Shown: piece after piece, positions 18,446 through 27,147 of the stretch
How the letters are laid out: each line of letters opens with the position of its first letter
Numbering within the stretch: the first letter of the stretch is position 1
DNA from: Pinguiococcus pyrenoidosus
Lineage: Eukaryota; Sar; Pinguiophyceae; Pinguiochrysidales; Pinguiochrysidaceae
Direction: 5' to 3'
Length of the DNA: 34,446 bases
NCBI GenBank assembly: GCA_019677205.1
Contig: JAAMXY010000277.1
Span: forward strand, 1 to 34,446
Notes under the pieces: model-generated
Seen by the model: the letters and a program-made list of their open reading frames with translations, nothing else
Told to the model about the DNA's origin: nothing
The model's database searches: none
Program-made: the position numbers and the translations under genes

Positions 18446-19327
18446 CTAAGCAGCCTTCTTTTCCCTTTCCTCTACGCTTTGCAATATCTCCGTGGTAACA
18501 TCCGTGTCTTCGATCGATGCGGCTTCGACCGCTCCCTGGCGTCCTGCGTTGACATCTTCTACAATCATTTCGTACAGGCGGCCGTTGTAGTGGAAGGTGA
18601 CAGTGCTCCCTCGCGTCACTGTCGAGTAATGCTTGAGCTCGTTCTCTAGGACGGCGCGAGGCTGCGACAACTTCATCCGCTTCAAGGGCCGGAACTTCAC
18701 CTGCCTCGCCGCGGGCAGTTTTCGGTGCTTGAGAACGATCTCATCCCGCGGCTTGAGGCCCAAGGCCCGCATCATCCACTTGGGCAGGAAAATGAAGTTC
18801 TCCGGAGACACTCGCTGGATCAGAATGCCACAGTAGAGCCTCTGGCACAGGCTGGTCGCGAGCGGGAGCGGGCCATTCTGGAACGGCGACAGCTCAAACT
18901 GCCACGGATAGTCCAGCTTGTGCTGCATGATATCTCTGGCTAGGCTAGCGGGGATCATGGCGCGGTCGCAGTACTGTAGTCGGCCGTGTCCCGGATGTCC
19001 CGCCGGCGGATCCAACTCGTCGGACATGGGCATCACCAAATAGCGTCTCTGTTGCCAAGCGAGGTCGTGAGGATGTGACGGTGTGCCTTCTTCATCAACC
19101 TGCTACTTTGAGTCACACGAGAGGCAGACCTCGAACACGCCTTCCACGCGCTTGATGGCGTTGAAGTCCTCGCAGGCTTGCTCCGCTTTGGCCTTCTCGA
19201 TGGCCTCGGAGAACGTCTTCATCGCGGACGGCCCCTGCGTGAACATGGAGCCGCTCGCGGGCGCACAGCTCCAGAGCAGAAGCAGCAAGCATGCGCCAAG
19301 CTGGAAAGGTCTGCAGCTGCCCCCCAT
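18446..19327 (-). CDS. Ufd1-like protein with N-terminal signal peptide; candidate SELMA component
   Basis: Two exons, 19327-19130 and 19048-18446, with an 81-nt intron (TTCGAG|GTCTGCC, CCTCAC branch-like element, GGCAACAG|AGA, phase 0), give 266 residues. Exon 1 encodes a classical signal peptide (basic start, LLLLLW core, APASGS cleavage region) and about 40 residues of spacer. Exon 2 gives the Ufd1 N-domain: the junction reads VFERRYLVMPMSDE, comparable to the start of the Ufd1 fold, followed by MIPASLARDI, FLPKWMMRALGL, SQPRAVLENELKHYST and NGRLYEMIVEDV. The Npl4-binding C-terminal region of full Ufd1 is absent. Canonical Ufd1 is cytosolic and has no signal peptide. Plastid-associated sUfd1 of algae with red complex plastids carries a signal plus transit-like leader and acts with Cdc48 and Der1 in the periplastidal compartment. 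Without the intron, an in-frame TAG at 19105-19103 would split the gene. Confidence 0.8.
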
Positions 19328-19606
19328 GGCGCGCTTTCGACTTGGGCGCGCTTCGTACGTCCACGTGAATGGACGCTCGTCAACTTCAGCTCTGGGCGAA
19401 ACCGCTGATCATGCTTTCTCTGATACAAGCGTGAATAAAGGTAAGCGATTCGATATTTTAAAATATTTCAATCAATACAATTTCATGAATATATAGAAGC
19501 TAAAAGGAAATTTTATTTTTTTATCAACCGTTTGAAACAGCCGCTTTTTGTTTTGATCCATTTCCCGCCATTTCTGGGGTTTGTGCGGCCTGGAGTGCGC
19601 CGGACG
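19328..19606. promoter_or_regulatory. Divergent promoter, Ufd1-like and NUP54, AT-rich core
   Basis: A sharply AT-rich core (about 19440-19545) lies between divergent genes. It contains the 12-bp palindrome TATTTTAAAATA at 19454-19465 and a TGAATATATAG string at 19486. Both also occur in the AT-rich promoter at 29590-29750. The E2F-like TTTCCCGCCAT at 19561-19571 starts 46 nt before the NUP54 ATG. Confidence 0.5.
19561..19571 (+). promoter_or_regulatory. E2F-like element TTTCCCGCCAT upstream of NUP54
   Basis: This is the same 11-mer as at 2644-2654, with the same 46-nt distance from the first base of the element to the ATG. The flanking sequences differ, so this is not a simple duplication of the promoter. 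Confidence 0.45.
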
Positions 19607-21075
19607 ATGGCGAGTTCGTTCAACTTTGGCACGCCGAGCACGGCTGGGACCTCCAGTAACTTTCAGTTCGGTGGAGCTGCGGGCGGCGGATCGTTCGCGA
19701 GGTCCGCCTCAGTCGGCACCAATCTCAACGCCGCCGCGACAGACAAGAAATCTCCGGGGAAAACCCTGTTTAACTTTGGCTCTGGCGCTTCGGGCAGCAC
19801 CGGCTCTGCCTTCGGAAATGCGGGTGGCGCGTTGGGCACGAACGCCGGTGCGGGAGGCGCCTTGAACACCTCCCCTGCCAAAGCGCCGACGCTGGGATCG
19901 TCGGTGTCCACTCCGGGCTTCGCGTCCTCCGGGTCCACGTTTGGGGCTTTCGGCTCCAGTCCCAACCAGGGCTCTGGCTTCGGTGGCTTCGGCAAAGCCG
20001 GTGGGACCAGTGGCNNNNNNNNNNNNNNNNNNNNNNNNNNNNNNNNNNNNNNNNNNNNNNNNNNNNNNNNNNNNNNNNNNNNNNNNNNNNNNNNNNNNNN
20101 NNNNNTCAGCTTTGGCTCTTCCTTTGGAGGCGGCACCGGCTCGGCGTTTGGGACGTCCTCTGCGGGGACATCTGCCTTCGGGTCGGGCACCACCTCGTTT
20201 GGGGGCTTCGGGGGCGGCTTCGGGACGGGTACCGGCTTCGGCGGCGCACCGCAGCAGAACCTCAGCCGGAGCGAGTTGGAGCTGGCGCTGACGTCGTTGA
20301 AGGAAGCGTATGCCACGACGGTCACGGCATCGAATGGTCAGCTGAGACGCAACGAGAAATGCCGCTTCCGGGAGCTCTTCTACAACAAGGTGAAGCCCGA
20401 AGAGCGGCACCTGTACAAGCGGCCGCCTTGGATCGATGAGAAGTCCTGGCAAGCGGCCGAGGAAGCGAATCCCGAGCCGGACACGTGCGTGCCCACTGCG
20501 GTCTTCGGGTTCAACGAGCTCCAGGACAGAATACAGTTTCAGCAGCAGACGACGCAGGATTGGTCCTCCTTCGTGAGTCAGATGCGGGAGCAGCTGCAAA
20601 CGATCACGGAAGCCAGCCTGAGGACCCAGGCGCGATTAGAGACCCAGCGGCAGGAGAACATGCTGTTGCGCCATCGGCTTCTTAACGTCATTCGAAAAGT
20701 CGAGGTCCTTAGATGCCTTGGGGTAAGTGGCCTTCGGGAGCCGACCACAAGCCGGATCTCCCGGTGCTCACGCTTCTCTGCGCATTCCAGCACCCCCTCG
20801 CTTCTGGAGAGAGGCAGGCGCGCGCCGACCTGGAGGGCGTCGCAACCAAGCTGCTTGTTCCGCTCAATGGCAGATTGCATGATGTATCCACCAGCGTGAC
20901 AACCGACGAGGTGGCGGGACGGGAGGCGCAGGGGAGTCTCAGGATGTCGGACCGCGATGTGGAGGCTTTGTATTCCATGTTGCAACAGCAGCGGCTTGGG
21001 CTAGAGCATCTCAAGAGCATCTTGGAGAAGGACTCGCGAGACGTAGGAATCATGATGAAGCAATCCCAGCTGTAG
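19607..21075 (+). CDS. NUP54: Nup54-like FG nucleoporin (contains an assembly gap)
   Basis: Two exons, 19607-20722 and 20791-21075, with a 68-nt intron (GGG|GTAAGT, TTCCAG|CAC, phase 0). The model is about 466 residues including the gap. Residues 1 to about 220 are a Gly/Ser/Thr-rich FG-repeat region (FNFG, FGGFG, AFGS) that would line the pore channel and bind transport receptors. The rest matches the conserved Nup54/Nup57 domain: CRFRELFYNKVKPEERHLYKRP, NPEPDTCVP, GFNELQDRI, then coiled-coil helices up to the ALYSMLQQQ region. Nup54 forms the central-channel complex with Nup62 and Nup58. The ATG at 19607 is preferred over an upstream TTG frame. The N-run at 20015-20105 sits within FG repeats and keeps the frame as drawn, but its true length is unknown, so the repeat count is not reliable. 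Confidence 0.88.
20015..20105. other. Assembly gap (91 N)
   Basis: A run of N lies inside the FG-repeat coding region of NUP54. Repetitive Gly/Ser codons on both sides probably caused the assembly break. The real number of missing bases is not known. Confidence 1.
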
Positions 21076-21140
21076 CGCAAGTTGTGGACGTGATCGGACA
21101 GCGCCACAGGGGCCTCCACAGAGAGGAATCGAAGGCTCAT

Positions 21141-21168
21141 CTTGTCATCTTGTCATCTTGTCGTCTTG
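21141..21168. repeat. Short 8-bp tandem repeat spanning a stop codon
   Basis: The unit CTTGTCAT occurs at 21141-21148 and 21149-21156, as CTTGTCGT at 21157-21164, and partially at 21165-21168. It encodes the last residues and the stop (21147-21145) of the minus-strand At4g14100-like gene. Because the unit is 8 nt, a copy-number change would alter the reading frame and the C-terminus. Confidence 0.8.
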
Positions 21169-22026
21169 GGTAGCACAGTAAGAAGGAATCGCCCAGCTCT
21201 CCTCTTCTAGCCGTTCGCCGACTTTGAAGGTCACCACATCAAACTGCGCATCGTCGAAAAAGCGCCATCGAACAGGACGAGTCGTCTTCACCTCCGCCCA
21301 GTAAGTGAGGAAAGGCTCGCCTCGCCGAAGAGCCTTTCTTCCTTGACGCCGTGTTGCGGCGCCCCGCGCAGCCGTGTCATCGGCGTATGCCTCCCACACG
21401 TCGCACACGAAGCCAGCCACCGATTCTTGGCCAATGTACACGGAGCCCTCCAGCCAATTTGGCCGAAGGATGCCAACGCCCATATCTACCGGTTCTTCTC
21501 AGTATCTCGCAGATGCCGCTTTCGGCCGTGCAGCAAGGCCAGTACAGGGTAGGGAGCACGCACCTATCACTTTGCAGTCGCCGTGCTCCGGGTGGTAGTA
21601 GTAGGTGCTTCCATTGTTCCTCTCGTTATCAAAGAGGACGCCGAGGTCGTCATGCGCGTCAACGATGACATTGAGGTTCCGCCCGCCGGGCCAGTCGTAG
21701 TAGAGATCCTTCCGATGGCGCAAACCACGAACACGAATTGAGTTGCTGGCGGGTCCTCGAAGGCTGCGCCGCCTGCAGTCGTATTGATCTCCTACCACGA
21801 TCGCCATATTCCCAGAGCGATTCTGCACCAGCTGGGAGTGGAACACCTCCGGCCAGACCGGCGTTGCGGGCTCCATCTCTGCACCAAGCAGGATAAGAGA
21901 GTGCGGCGCTTGAAAACGCATCCCCATTCACGGAGCAAGAGGAGGCCCACCTGCTGCACAGCTGCGCATCAAGAGAAGCCCGACCGCGGCTCGAGCAAGG
22001 ATCGATAAGGCAGAGACGTCCGTCAT
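21145..22026 (-). CDS. Secreted At4g14100-like protein
   Basis: Three exons, 22026-21951, 21878-21564 and 21485-21145, with introns of 72 and 78 nt, give 243 residues. Exon 1 encodes a signal peptide (MTDVSALSILARAAVGLLLM then RSCAA). The mature part follows the plant At4g14100 family closely: WPEVFHSQLVQNRSGN, DLYYDWPGGRNLNVI, NERNNGSTYYYHPEHGDC, GILRPNWLEGSVYIGQ, GFVCDVWEA, TRPVRWRFF and SWAIPSYC. The Arabidopsis members are annotated only as putative glycosyl-group transferases, and I know of no demonstrated activity. Four Cys near family positions suggest disulfides in a secreted or lumenal protein. The residues between GFVCDVWEA and FLTYWAEVKT are longer than I recall in the plant proteins. 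An alternative start at 21927 (MGMRFQAPH) would lose the clear signal peptide. The gene ends within the 8-bp repeat. Confidence 0.82.
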
Positions 22027-22788
22027 ACTTTAGCGATTGCACTGAAGGGTCTTCTGCTGTGGTGAAGATCGGCGCCCTTTGCAAAGCTTGCGGACAGATA
22101 CAAGATGCAGATCTCTGTCTGACGGACGTCAGTGCGGAGAGTCAGAGACTTTTCCAGGGAATTCAGTTTGAAGCTGCGGAGCTGGACTGGGCGCGCCCGC
22201 TCGTACTTTCCCCCAAATTTTGGGTCGCCGCGTTGCAAACCGTTCATATCAAGTTCGTGGTCGCCAAGTGTCGCATAAGATTCGTCGATAAGAACTCACT
22301 GAGCCGGCGATTGGCTCATCCTCGCCCGAAGGCCGTTTGCGGCTAGGAACCTTCACCTTTTTGTGTTCTTCCACAGTGTAAAATACATCGCCTCCTCACT
22401 GAACCGGTTCTCCGAAATATGAAAAGGTACAAATCCACCAAGATCTACAACGACGTTACAGGTGCCTCCACAAATCGGAAACGCCCGCGCGCTCTTCCGA
22501 AGCAGCGCAGACGGACCTCTCGGAGAACTAAATGGTTTGCGAGTCAGTTTGGCCTCCTCGGCGCGCCTCATCCCTCAGCAGTGCTCTCGGAAGCGGCAGA
22601 CGACGGACTGCGGTTCAAAGAGCGAGCGCGAGCGTCGACGCGTCCGCTTCGAACGCCTTCTGAGACACGTGAAGAGCGCGTCCGCGCACGGACGCGCGCA
22701 ATCGTGCATCACACCGGGGTCCATCCATCCTCTGGCGATTCAGCTTCGGTCGTTCGCTTTTTCAGAGCGGATTTGACGGGCCAGAGAG
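22027..22788. other. Divergent promoter region of the At4g14100-like and RFxV genes
   Basis: The 762 bp between divergent start codons contain only unconvincing frames; the largest is on the plus strand at 22419-22874 and is Arg/Ser-rich. A stop lies five codons before the ATG at 22789 in its frame, which supports that start. A non-coding 5' exon could lie here. No RNA gene or repeat is recognised. Confidence 0.4.
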
Positions 22789-25700
22789 ATGGCGGCGATT
22801 CCGGAGAAGCACATCGGGCGCTTCAAAATTCGCAACGTGCCGGTAGGTCCGGGAAATCCCGCGGCGTCAAGTAGAAGCCACCTGGCCTGCCTCTGCTCGA
22901 GAATGCTGTGAGGGAGAAAAGCACGAATGGAAGAGATAGCGGCAGGAGTTCTGGTGTGGTGGGAGGAGACCGAAAGCGAAGGGCTCGAGAACTAACCCCT
23001 CGCTTTCGACAGCGCGCAAGCGACGTCCCCGACAACGTGGAGAAGGCCGTCGCAGTACCACCGCAAGGGCAGTCGACTGGCATGCAGCAAGAGGCCGACG
23101 TGAGCGCTTCGGCGGAGGGGAAGAACGGAGAGCTTGTGCTTGAGACCGCTGTTCCCGAGCAAAAGGAGACCAAACCGAGACCACGAAGCCTTCGACACGA
23201 CCCCACGAAGGGTGTCCCGCCGAGTTCCAGCCGCCCGGAGGACCACAAAGAGAGCGCCGCCGAAACTAAAGCGGATGAGTCGAAGCGCGGCCTGCATGTG
23301 AAGCGCGGGTCCGACTCTCAAGGGTCCATGTTGCGGCAGCGCTCGATATCCATGAGCGAGAACGACCAAGCGGTGCGCAGCGCGCTTCATCCTTGATTGC
23401 CCTCTTCCCCCTTTTCCCCAGCTGTGTGTCAGCGAAAGGGAAGCGATTCACTTACCTCACGTGTGTCCCAATAGGCCCCTCCGGCGAATCCACCGGAACG
23501 CTCTCGACGAGTGTCCGAGCCGCTCTCTTCCGCGGCCGCGGGCGAAGCGGAGGCGGCTGCCGTCAAGGTCGGATCCCAGTTTGGCCGCTTCAAGGTCGTC
23601 AAGAAGCGCGGAGACTCCAGCTCGGCACCGACGAGTCCGAATCTGGTGAAGAGCGGCTCGCAGTCCTCCAACGCATCGACCGATGGTGCGTCGACGGCAG
23701 GAGGTCCGCAGACGAAGTCGTCCGATCTGGAAGGAGCGGCGCCGAAGGACAAGGCGAGCGATCAAGCGAAAGACGGCCACGACCAGGGCCTGCCCCCGAA
23801 AAAGCCTGCGAATGGGACCGTAAAGAGGCGGCCCCGGAGCACGGCGGACGGGCCGCGACGGAGCCGGAGCCCAAGCCCACCTCGACCGGCGGCCAGCTCG
23901 AAGCCCCTTCCCAGCCAGGCTTCCACGCAGACTTCCGACGAGAAGTTCACGGTGGTCCGGAACTCCAACTCCAACTCCAACTCCAACTCAAGTGCAGAGG
24001 GTGGCTCGACAAAGGGAAAGCTCACGAAGGCCGGGTCTAAGAACGCGAAGGGAGAGCCGGCCACCAAGGCGGCGCAGTCCAAGCTGGAGACCCCCCAAAG
24101 GTCTCAGGGAGACGTGAGTGGAACGCCGAGTCCCCCGGATCCGGAGGTTCCGCATCCTGAGCTGACCATGCACGGCTACTCGGCTGTGAATCCGCACATC
24201 ATGAACCTCCTGCTCCGCCAGTATTCGGATCTTCAACGGGCGCTCGGCGCCATTGGCCATCCCGAAGTGCCGGTGCTGCCCTCGGCGCCTGCCACCGCCG
24301 CCGTCGCCGCCGCAGCTGCCGCGCCCGCGGGAGCGCCGGCAGCAGGCATTCCCCGGGATGCGAAAGCGACCTATCAGCGGCCGGATCCTGCCAAGGAACG
24401 CGAGCAATTCGATGCCCTGGGGAAGATGAATCACCATGTCACCAAGCTCAACGAGCAGATGAAGCTCGCGCTGCAGGGCCGGAGAAACCTCGAGAGCCAA
24501 ATCATGCAGCTCCGCGCGGAGAATGAGAAGATGTCGCAGCAGCATCGGGAGCTGGAGGAGAAGCACGATGATCTTTTGAAGAAGCACGCGGACCTGCGGG
24601 AGAAGTACCGTGACCTCATCAAGGCTTCCGGTGCCCAGCCTTCCGCAACCGGCCCGACTGCACCAGCGGCACCGGCGACAGCAGCCGCAGCTGCCCCAGA
24701 GACCGCCGTACCAGAGGTGGCGGTAGCCAACGCGGTGAAGCCACAAGCTGGAGAGACGACTGCGACGGACTCCGGAGTGCCTTCCCAGGACTCCGCCACG
24801 TCGGCCAAATCGACCAAGTCTTCCCAGGGCGGCACCGTCTCCTCGGCAGCAGCGCCGTCCGAGACGGCACCGGCGACCTCCTCGATTGCACCCACGACCT
24901 CGTTGGCTGCTGCGCACGATGCGGTGTCGTCAGACTCGATAAGATCCTTGCAGACCCCGTCAGGGCCGGGGGCCTCGTCGGCGTCGGCGTCGGAGTCGCA
25001 GGCTCCCAAGGGCGCGGTTGCAACCGTGGATGCTGCGATGCCCGAAGCTCCCCGGCATGCTGTGCAGGGCTCGTCGATGGCGGCCACGCCTTCCAGGGTG
25101 CCCCGTCACGCCTTTGCGGGGACCGTGAGCCCGACGATCACGACGAAGAAGTTTGCTGCCCAGTCTTGCATGCCGGATTCTTCGTTTGGTAGCACCAGAA
25201 GCTCTTCTGAGGCCGCGAGTAGCATCGGGTCCATGCAGAACGTCTCGGTGGCCAATGGGGTGCAGGTGGGAATGGGCTCGGCGCCGCAATCGCAGCCCCA
25301 AGCCCAGCCACAGGGCACGGGCAATGGAAAGGTGATCCCGCAGCTCGGTCACAATGGCCAGCTGCAGAGTCAGCCGCAGGGTGGTGGCGGCACTGGCAAC
25401 ATCGTCCGGCAAGGCTCGATGGGCCAGTTGGGCAACGGCATGGGAAATGGCACGGTCGGCATGCAGGATGGTGGCTACGTGGGTGGGATGGTGCCAACCG
25501 ATGCGGCGTTCAACTCGGGAAGTATGCACCAAAACGTGGCTCCTGGCATGAACGTAGCAATGAACATGAACTTGTACGCAACGTTTGGAGGGCCGCCGGT
25601 GCCTTTCGGATACGCTGGTCATGCCCAGCCTGGATATGGATATGCTCAGCCGAGCCCCGGTGCCCCGACCAGCTCTGGTATGAGCACGTTTCCGTACGTG

Positions 25701-26604
25701 GCCTCCAGTACGCCGGAACCCATCGGAAGCAACTCCTACGCCGGTCTTGTTATGAATGGCGGGAACACCATGAACGGCGGGGCTCCCATGAATGGCGGAA
25801 ACACCATGAATGGCGGAAACACCATGAATGGCGGAAACACCATGAATGGCGGAAACACCATGAACGGCGGGAGTGCCATGAATGGTGGAGCTCGAATCTT
25901 CTCGGGCGCATCGATGGAGCAGGTATGTGTCCTACGGAGCAGCGCAGCTGCCTACCCTTTTCTTTTTTGACGTTTGCTGTTGTCTAGATGCCATTGAGCC
26001 GCATGTCGAGCAACGATGGCTCCATTTCTCAGATAAGCGCGGCAACGACAACGACCACGATGAGCGCTACGAACTCGCCGAATCAGTCGTTGCCGAGTCA
26101 GAAGGCTTTGGCCTCTTCGGGCTCTGTGTCTACACAGCCACAGCAGACGGTTGGAAACCAGCAGCAGGGGATGCCCAATGCGCCGGCCCCGTCGCAGCTA
26201 TCCCTGGCGGCGACGAATCTTGACCCGTTTGCCCCGCAAGTCCAGAAGACTGAGCAGCCCTCGTACAACGGAATTCAAAACAATCAAAGCATGTATGGCG
26301 CTTACGCCAGCACGGGTGTACAGTATGTGAATATGGGAGCCGCGGGACAGCACGGCAGCGTTAGCAACGGCGTGGCGGCACAAGGCTCGGCCAGCCACGT
26401 GGCAGGAGGCCAAGCTGTTCCCCAGCAAGTGCAGCAGCAGGTACGACGATGACCATGATCTCACGCCGGGTTCAGGAGGCCAACGTTGCATCGTCCGCTG
26501 CACAGCAGGATGCGTCGGTGCAGAACCATCAGCAGGGCTTTGCCCAGATCGCGATGCGCTTGTCCGGCCGAGATCTTGGCCAGCAGCAGAGCGGAGTGCG
26601 TTGA
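22789..26604 (+). CDS. Large low-complexity protein with RFxV-type docking motifs and a central coiled coil
   Basis: Five exons: 22789-22842, 22902-23372, 23475-25922, 25988-26440 and 26506-26604. The introns are 59, 102, 65 and 65 nt, all joining in phase 0, for 1174 residues. The last acceptor could instead be at 26475, but that leaves only 35 nt of intron. I do not recognise the family. Residues 10-13 read GRFKI. Near residue 190 there is GRFKVVKK, and near 320 KFTVV. These resemble the R-F-x-V/I peptides that bind the C-terminal domain of SPAK/OSR1 kinases. A basic RRSRSPSPP stretch, an (NS)5 run, poly-Ala segments and a coiled coil (about 488-555) follow. The coiled coil contains LESQIMQLRAENEKM and LEEKHDDLLKKHADLREKY. 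After it come Gly/Gln/Met/Asn-rich sequence and MNGGxx tandem repeats. I infer a scaffold or RNP-type protein, not an enzyme. Confidence 0.7.
23961..23990 (+). repeat. Coding 6-bp repeat (AACTCC)n
   Basis: Five copies of a 6-nt unit (four AACTCC and one AACTCA) encode alternating Asn-Ser within the RFxV protein, just after the KFTVV motif. This is a simple coding microsatellite. Confidence 0.9.
25752..25895 (+). repeat. Coding 18-bp minisatellite (MNGGxx)8
   Basis: Eight head-to-tail copies of an 18-nt unit encode Met-Asn-Gly-Gly followed by Asn-Thr, Ala-Pro, Ser-Ala or Ala-Arg. The four units from 25788 to 25859 are identical at the nucleotide level, while the outer ones diverge. This points to recent expansion from the middle. 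Confidence 0.95.
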
Positions 26605-27147
26605 CTCTGCCACGCGTCGAAGCATTAAGCAACAAGCGTTCCGTCATCGTATGATTTTGCAAGAGACAGACGTAGTTCAGCGCAATCGCACGCACCCTGG
26701 GACAGTGAAAGTAGTTCTTGCTTAGACAGTGGACGTCTGCGCCTTGGAGCTCTGTGGATGGATCACGAAGGGGACCGAGACCCTAATCCCTGTTTCAGAA
26801 GTGCCTCGGTGGACACCTCCTACGCGGCGTCCCCCGTTCTTCGAATAGATGATACGAAGAGAGGGGAGCGCGCCTGTAGGTCGTGCCAGAACAAGCGAAG
26901 TGGGTCTTGCAGCGCAAACAAGAAGTGCGGTGGTATGCAATCAACTCGATGCATTAAGTTCCTCAACTGGCAAACCTATGGTGTAGTACACGGCGGCACC
27001 TGGAGTGGCAGGCTCGTCACTAATGGGCCGAGCAAGATACTGAGACGAGGGATCGACGGGGCAAAGACTCGGTCATTCGCAGTCACCAGTACTGGCTCGG
27101 ACAGGTCTTCCCGTGCAGCAGAGCTCAGGGAAGACGATCACAGCGTT
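26605..27147. other. Convergent 3' spacer
   Basis: The 543 bp between the stops of the RFxV gene (+) and the TPX2-like gene (-) should contain two 3' UTRs. The plus-strand frame starting at 26758 runs on as an antisense shadow of TPX2 and is not credible. No RNA gene or repeat is visible. Confidence 0.4.

Noticed and set aside
18446-19105. Stop-codon readthrough or selenocysteine-type recoding at TAG 19105
   Set aside because: A standard 81-nt GT-AG intron explains the stop more simply, and no recoding structure is evident.
19103-19327. Separate 74-residue secreted protein
   Set aside because: It shares its frame with the Ufd1 exon, ends only 57 bp before the exon-2 acceptor, and a well-formed intron joins the two with a Ufd1-like junction.
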